In this document: positions 61,784 through 64,000 of the stretch, in pieces
Layout: every line of letters starts with the position of its first letter
Numbering within the stretch: the first letter of the stretch is position 1
DNA from: Paraniabella ginsengisoli
GTDB taxonomy: Bacteria; Bacteroidota; Bacteroidia; Chitinophagales; Chitinophagaceae
Assembly: GCF_022513635.1 (NCBI RefSeq)
Contig: NZ_JAKWBL010000001.1
Span: forward strand, 1,860,001 to 1,924,000
Length of the DNA: 64,000 nt
Reading direction: 5' to 3'
Notes under the pieces: generated by a model
The model's database searches: none
What the model was told of the DNA's origin: nothing
What the model saw: only the letters and a program-made list of their open reading frames with translations
Program-made: the position numbers and the translations under genes

Positions 61784-63188
61784 TTATTTCACCTTTTTTG
61801 CATCAATCATTATTACGAATGGTTGCTCACACTTAAAACCTTTCGGTATTTGAATTTGATAAGCTCCATAGTCAATAGACTGCGCAGCTATAGACTGCTT
61901 ATTCTGTAACAACGAAACATGTTCTATCAGCCATCCTTTAGGAGGTTGTACTTTTAAACTTCCTGATAAAGGAAGATTAAAAACGACCATATAAATTTTA
62001 TCACTATTTCTTTTTTGGTATAGTAGCCCCAATCCTGTTTTTCCCAACCTGCATGCTCGCAGTTATAAATAGCTTCTTTATTAATATCCATCCAGTTGCC
62101 AATTTCATTTGCTATTGCTACTTCTTCTGGCCTGAATGAGCCGTCTCCCTTGGGTCCAAAATTTACGACAAGATTGCCTCCAAGAGAAACGCATTGTGCT
62201 AACATCTCGATCAATTCATAAGAGGTTTTCCAATGGCCCAGCCATTTTTGCTGATATCCCCAACCATTCTCAGGAATGGTCATAACGCAGTCCCAATCAT
62301 TTCCATGCACATCAGCATAAGTTTTTGGGATTTTTCTTTCCCAGCCTTGCTCGTAATCGCCCATCAGCACGCCGTTTGCATCATTATGACGATTACCAAA
62401 CTCATCCGCCCTTAATCTACTTCCTATAATTAACCCCGGCCTTATTGTTTTTAAATGCTGTTCCAGCGAATCAGAAAAAGCTCCGCTCTTTTTCCAGCTT
62501 GCATCCCAGGTGCCATCAAACCAAAGCCCTTTAGTTCCCGGATAAAGTGTAAGCAGCTCCGTCAACTGATTTTTAGTAAACGCTTTGAAACGATCGAATG
62601 CAAGTGTATCTTCTTTGGTTTTTAGATCATAACGCCAGTCGGGATGACTCCAGTCCATAACAGAGAAATACAGGTAAACATCAATGCCGGCTTTTGTATA
62701 AGCATCAACCAGCGGACGAATCACATCCTTTTTATATGGAGTTTTACTAATATTATAAGAACTATATTTAGACGGCCACAAACAAAAACCATCGTGGTGT
62801 TTTGTTGTAAACGTAAGATACTTTACACCCATCTGCTTGGCCATAGCAGCCCACTCTTCAGGTTTGTATTGGTTGGGATCAAATTGCCTGTAAAGATTAT
62901 CATAAACATTGTTCGGTACTTTATTCCATACACGAATCCATTCAGCGGCTCCTTTGTAATATTCGCCATCATACTTACCACCCAAAATAGAATATGCGCC
63001 CCAATGTATAAATTGGCCAAGCCCATAAGCACGCCACCTGGCCATATCAGCATCCGTTCGCTTACCAATCCTATGTGCCCCGTGTTTTAAAACTATTTTT
63101 TCATCAGATTTTTTTGAGCCGAAACAACATGCATACAACATAATATAGCTATACTTAATGCAACAAATGGCTTTATTTTTTTAATCAT
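61784..63188 (-). CDS. GH29 alpha-L-fucosidase (two one-base frameshifts)
   Basis: About 468 residues from the ATG at 63188. That start yields a proper signal peptide (MIKKIKPFVALSIAILCCMH, ending VVSAQ) once the T run 63109-63115 is repaired by one A on the coding strand, giving AQKKSDEKIVLKHGAHRIG. Catalytic nucleophile Asp is in TKGLWFDGTWD (about residue 225). FTTKHHDGFCLWPSKYSSYN is the GH29 sugar-binding strand. A second break in the T run 62011-62016, repaired by one A, gives YYTKKRNSDKIYMVVFNLPL, the start of the C-terminal beta-sandwich. It releases terminal alpha-L-fucose. It lies 28 nt behind GH88. Confidence 0.93.
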
Positions 63189-63216
63189 TAAATAATTCTT
63201 TTAAAAAATTCTAAAA

Positions 63217-64000
63217 TTACAAATACCAGTCTTTATAACGTTTAAGTGCTTCTAAAAAATAATAATCGGCATAAATCAAAGGCACATCTACTTCCGAATT
63301 CAATGGTAGCGCACCGGTGCTATGCTTTAGAAGAAAGCCTCCGTTCTCCCCAACTTTTGCTTTGTAACGCTCGCCAGACAGCGATACAAGCATTTGTTTT
63401 GCATTGTCTATATAAAAATCCTTCTGAGATCCTTTAGTATATTGAGCCAACTCTAATAATGCAGATGCGATCAAAGCGCCTGCCGATGCATCCCTTTTAG
63501 TATGTGGAATTTGGGGCGCGTCAAAATCCCAAAATGGTATTTTGTCCGCCGGTAGGTTTGGATGTTTTAATATGAAATCAGCAATTCCGCAGGCGTGTTT
63601 CAGATAACGCTTATCACGGGAAAACCGATACATCATTGTAAATCCATACAAACCCCAACCCTGGCCACGCGACCAGGAAGAACAGTTTGAAGCACCCTGC
63701 CAGGTTGCTTTGCGTAACACATCTCCATTGTTGACATTATAATCAATAACATGGTACGAACTATAATCTTTTCTGAATTGATTTTTCAGCGTACTGTTCG
63801 AATGGTTGATCGCAATGTCTCTAAACTTTTTATCACCTCCGTCATTGCTTACCCAGTAGAGCAATTCAAGGTTCATCATATTATCAATAATAACCGGACA
63901 TTTAAAATACTGATTCGTATTCCATGACTGGATGATTTTTGCAGAAGGCCTGTATCTTGTTGCTAAAGCAGCTGCAGCTTCATGTATAATTGGTTTATAC
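63217..64000 (-). CDS. GH88 unsaturated glucuronyl hydrolase (partial, continues beyond the window)
   Basis: The visible 261 residues end at a stop at 63217; the N-terminus lies past 64000. VIIDNMMNLELLYWVSNDGG contains the DNMMN segment with the first catalytic Asp of GH88. SSWSRGQGWGLYGFTMMYRF with the WSRGQ(A/G)W motif and IPFWDFDAPQIPHTKRDASA are further hallmarks. The family removes 4,5-unsaturated uronic acid from the non-reducing end of lyase products. It leads to GH29 28 nt downstream on the same strand, so a polysaccharide lyase is expected outside the window. Confidence 0.92.
   Translation of the reverse strand, partial: YKPIIHEAAAALATRYRPSAKIIQSWNTNQYFKCPVIIDNMMNLELLYWVSNDGGDKKFRDIAINHSNSTLKNQFRKDYSSYHVIDYNVNNGDVLRKATWQGASNCSSWSRGQGWGLYGFTMMYRFSRDKRYLKHACGIADFILKHPNLPADKIPFWDFDAPQIPHTKRDASAGALIASALLELAQYTKGSQKDFYIDNAKQMLVSLSGERYKAKVGENGGFLLKHSTGALPLNSEVDVPLIYADYYFLEALKRYKDWYL

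Noticed and set aside
1..64000. tRNA, rRNA, integrase or transposase genes marking a genomic island
   Set aside because: None was recognised by eye on either strand, so no island borders are proposed.

Overview
The window looks like the chromosome of a Bacteroidota bacterium, most likely in the Chitinophagaceae or a relative. It has SusC/SusD pairs, many secreted glycoside hydrolases and sulfatases, lipoproteins with short CNK/CKK lipoboxes, hybrid sensor kinases, a low-GC AT-rich background and almost no Shine-Dalgarno sites. No rRNA, tRNA or CRISPR array was seen.

Layout. 1-7161 (+): the end of one sulfatase, a clan GH-A glycosidase, a second sulfatase, a GH2 beta-galactosidase and an esterase, which together form the end of a polysaccharide-utilisation locus. 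7465-14980 (-): a type I restriction-modification locus, hsdM-hsdS-GxxExxY gene-hsdR, laced with a hairpin-forming repeat that also sits in frame inside hsdS. 15414-18212 (-): a GH78 alpha-L-rhamnosidase on its own. 18745-25614 (+): a signalling cluster of REC-PAS-kinase, CHASE3 hybrid kinase with three receivers, lone receiver, CheR and CheB. 25662-51931 (-): a run of sixteen genes. In transcription order these are SusC, SusD, fasciclin lipoprotein, DUF5007-like lipoprotein, a second SusC, SusD and fasciclin set, a TIG/delta-60 lipoprotein, two alkaline-phosphatase-superfamily phosphoesterases (one with a LamG tail), an organophosphate-type MFS transporter, a TIGR03364-type FAD oxidoreductase, a Tat-exported metallophosphoesterase, a sulfatase, GH116 and GH110. 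52255-55241: a divergent pair of regulators, an XRE-cupin protein and a TPR histidine kinase. 55281-59458 (-): a small membrane protein and a Crp/Fnr regulator sharing near-identical TGAT-N4-ATCA boxes, then GH16, a RibD-C/DHFR-like protein and an acyltransferase. 59858-64000 (-): an unknown protein, a DUF2264 protein, a GH29 fucosidase and a partial GH88.

The most interesting locus is 30272-51931. It has the outer-membrane capture machinery of a glycan locus, but its core enzymes are phosphoesterases, an OPA-type transporter and an oxidoreductase of a family tied to phosphonate catabolism. I infer a TonB-dependent system that binds a phosphorus-bearing glycan or phosphonate conjugate, cleaves it outside or in the periplasm, and imports and oxidises the small product. 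The substrate is not proven by sequence.

About 26 single-base frameshifts break otherwise well-conserved genes. Most fall in A/T runs of five or more and are repaired by adding one base. This points to homopolymer under-calling in the assembly rather than gene decay, so such genes are listed here as whole genes with the break noted. The same error probably created the apparent oxidoreductase-phosphoesterase fusion at 31936-34005.
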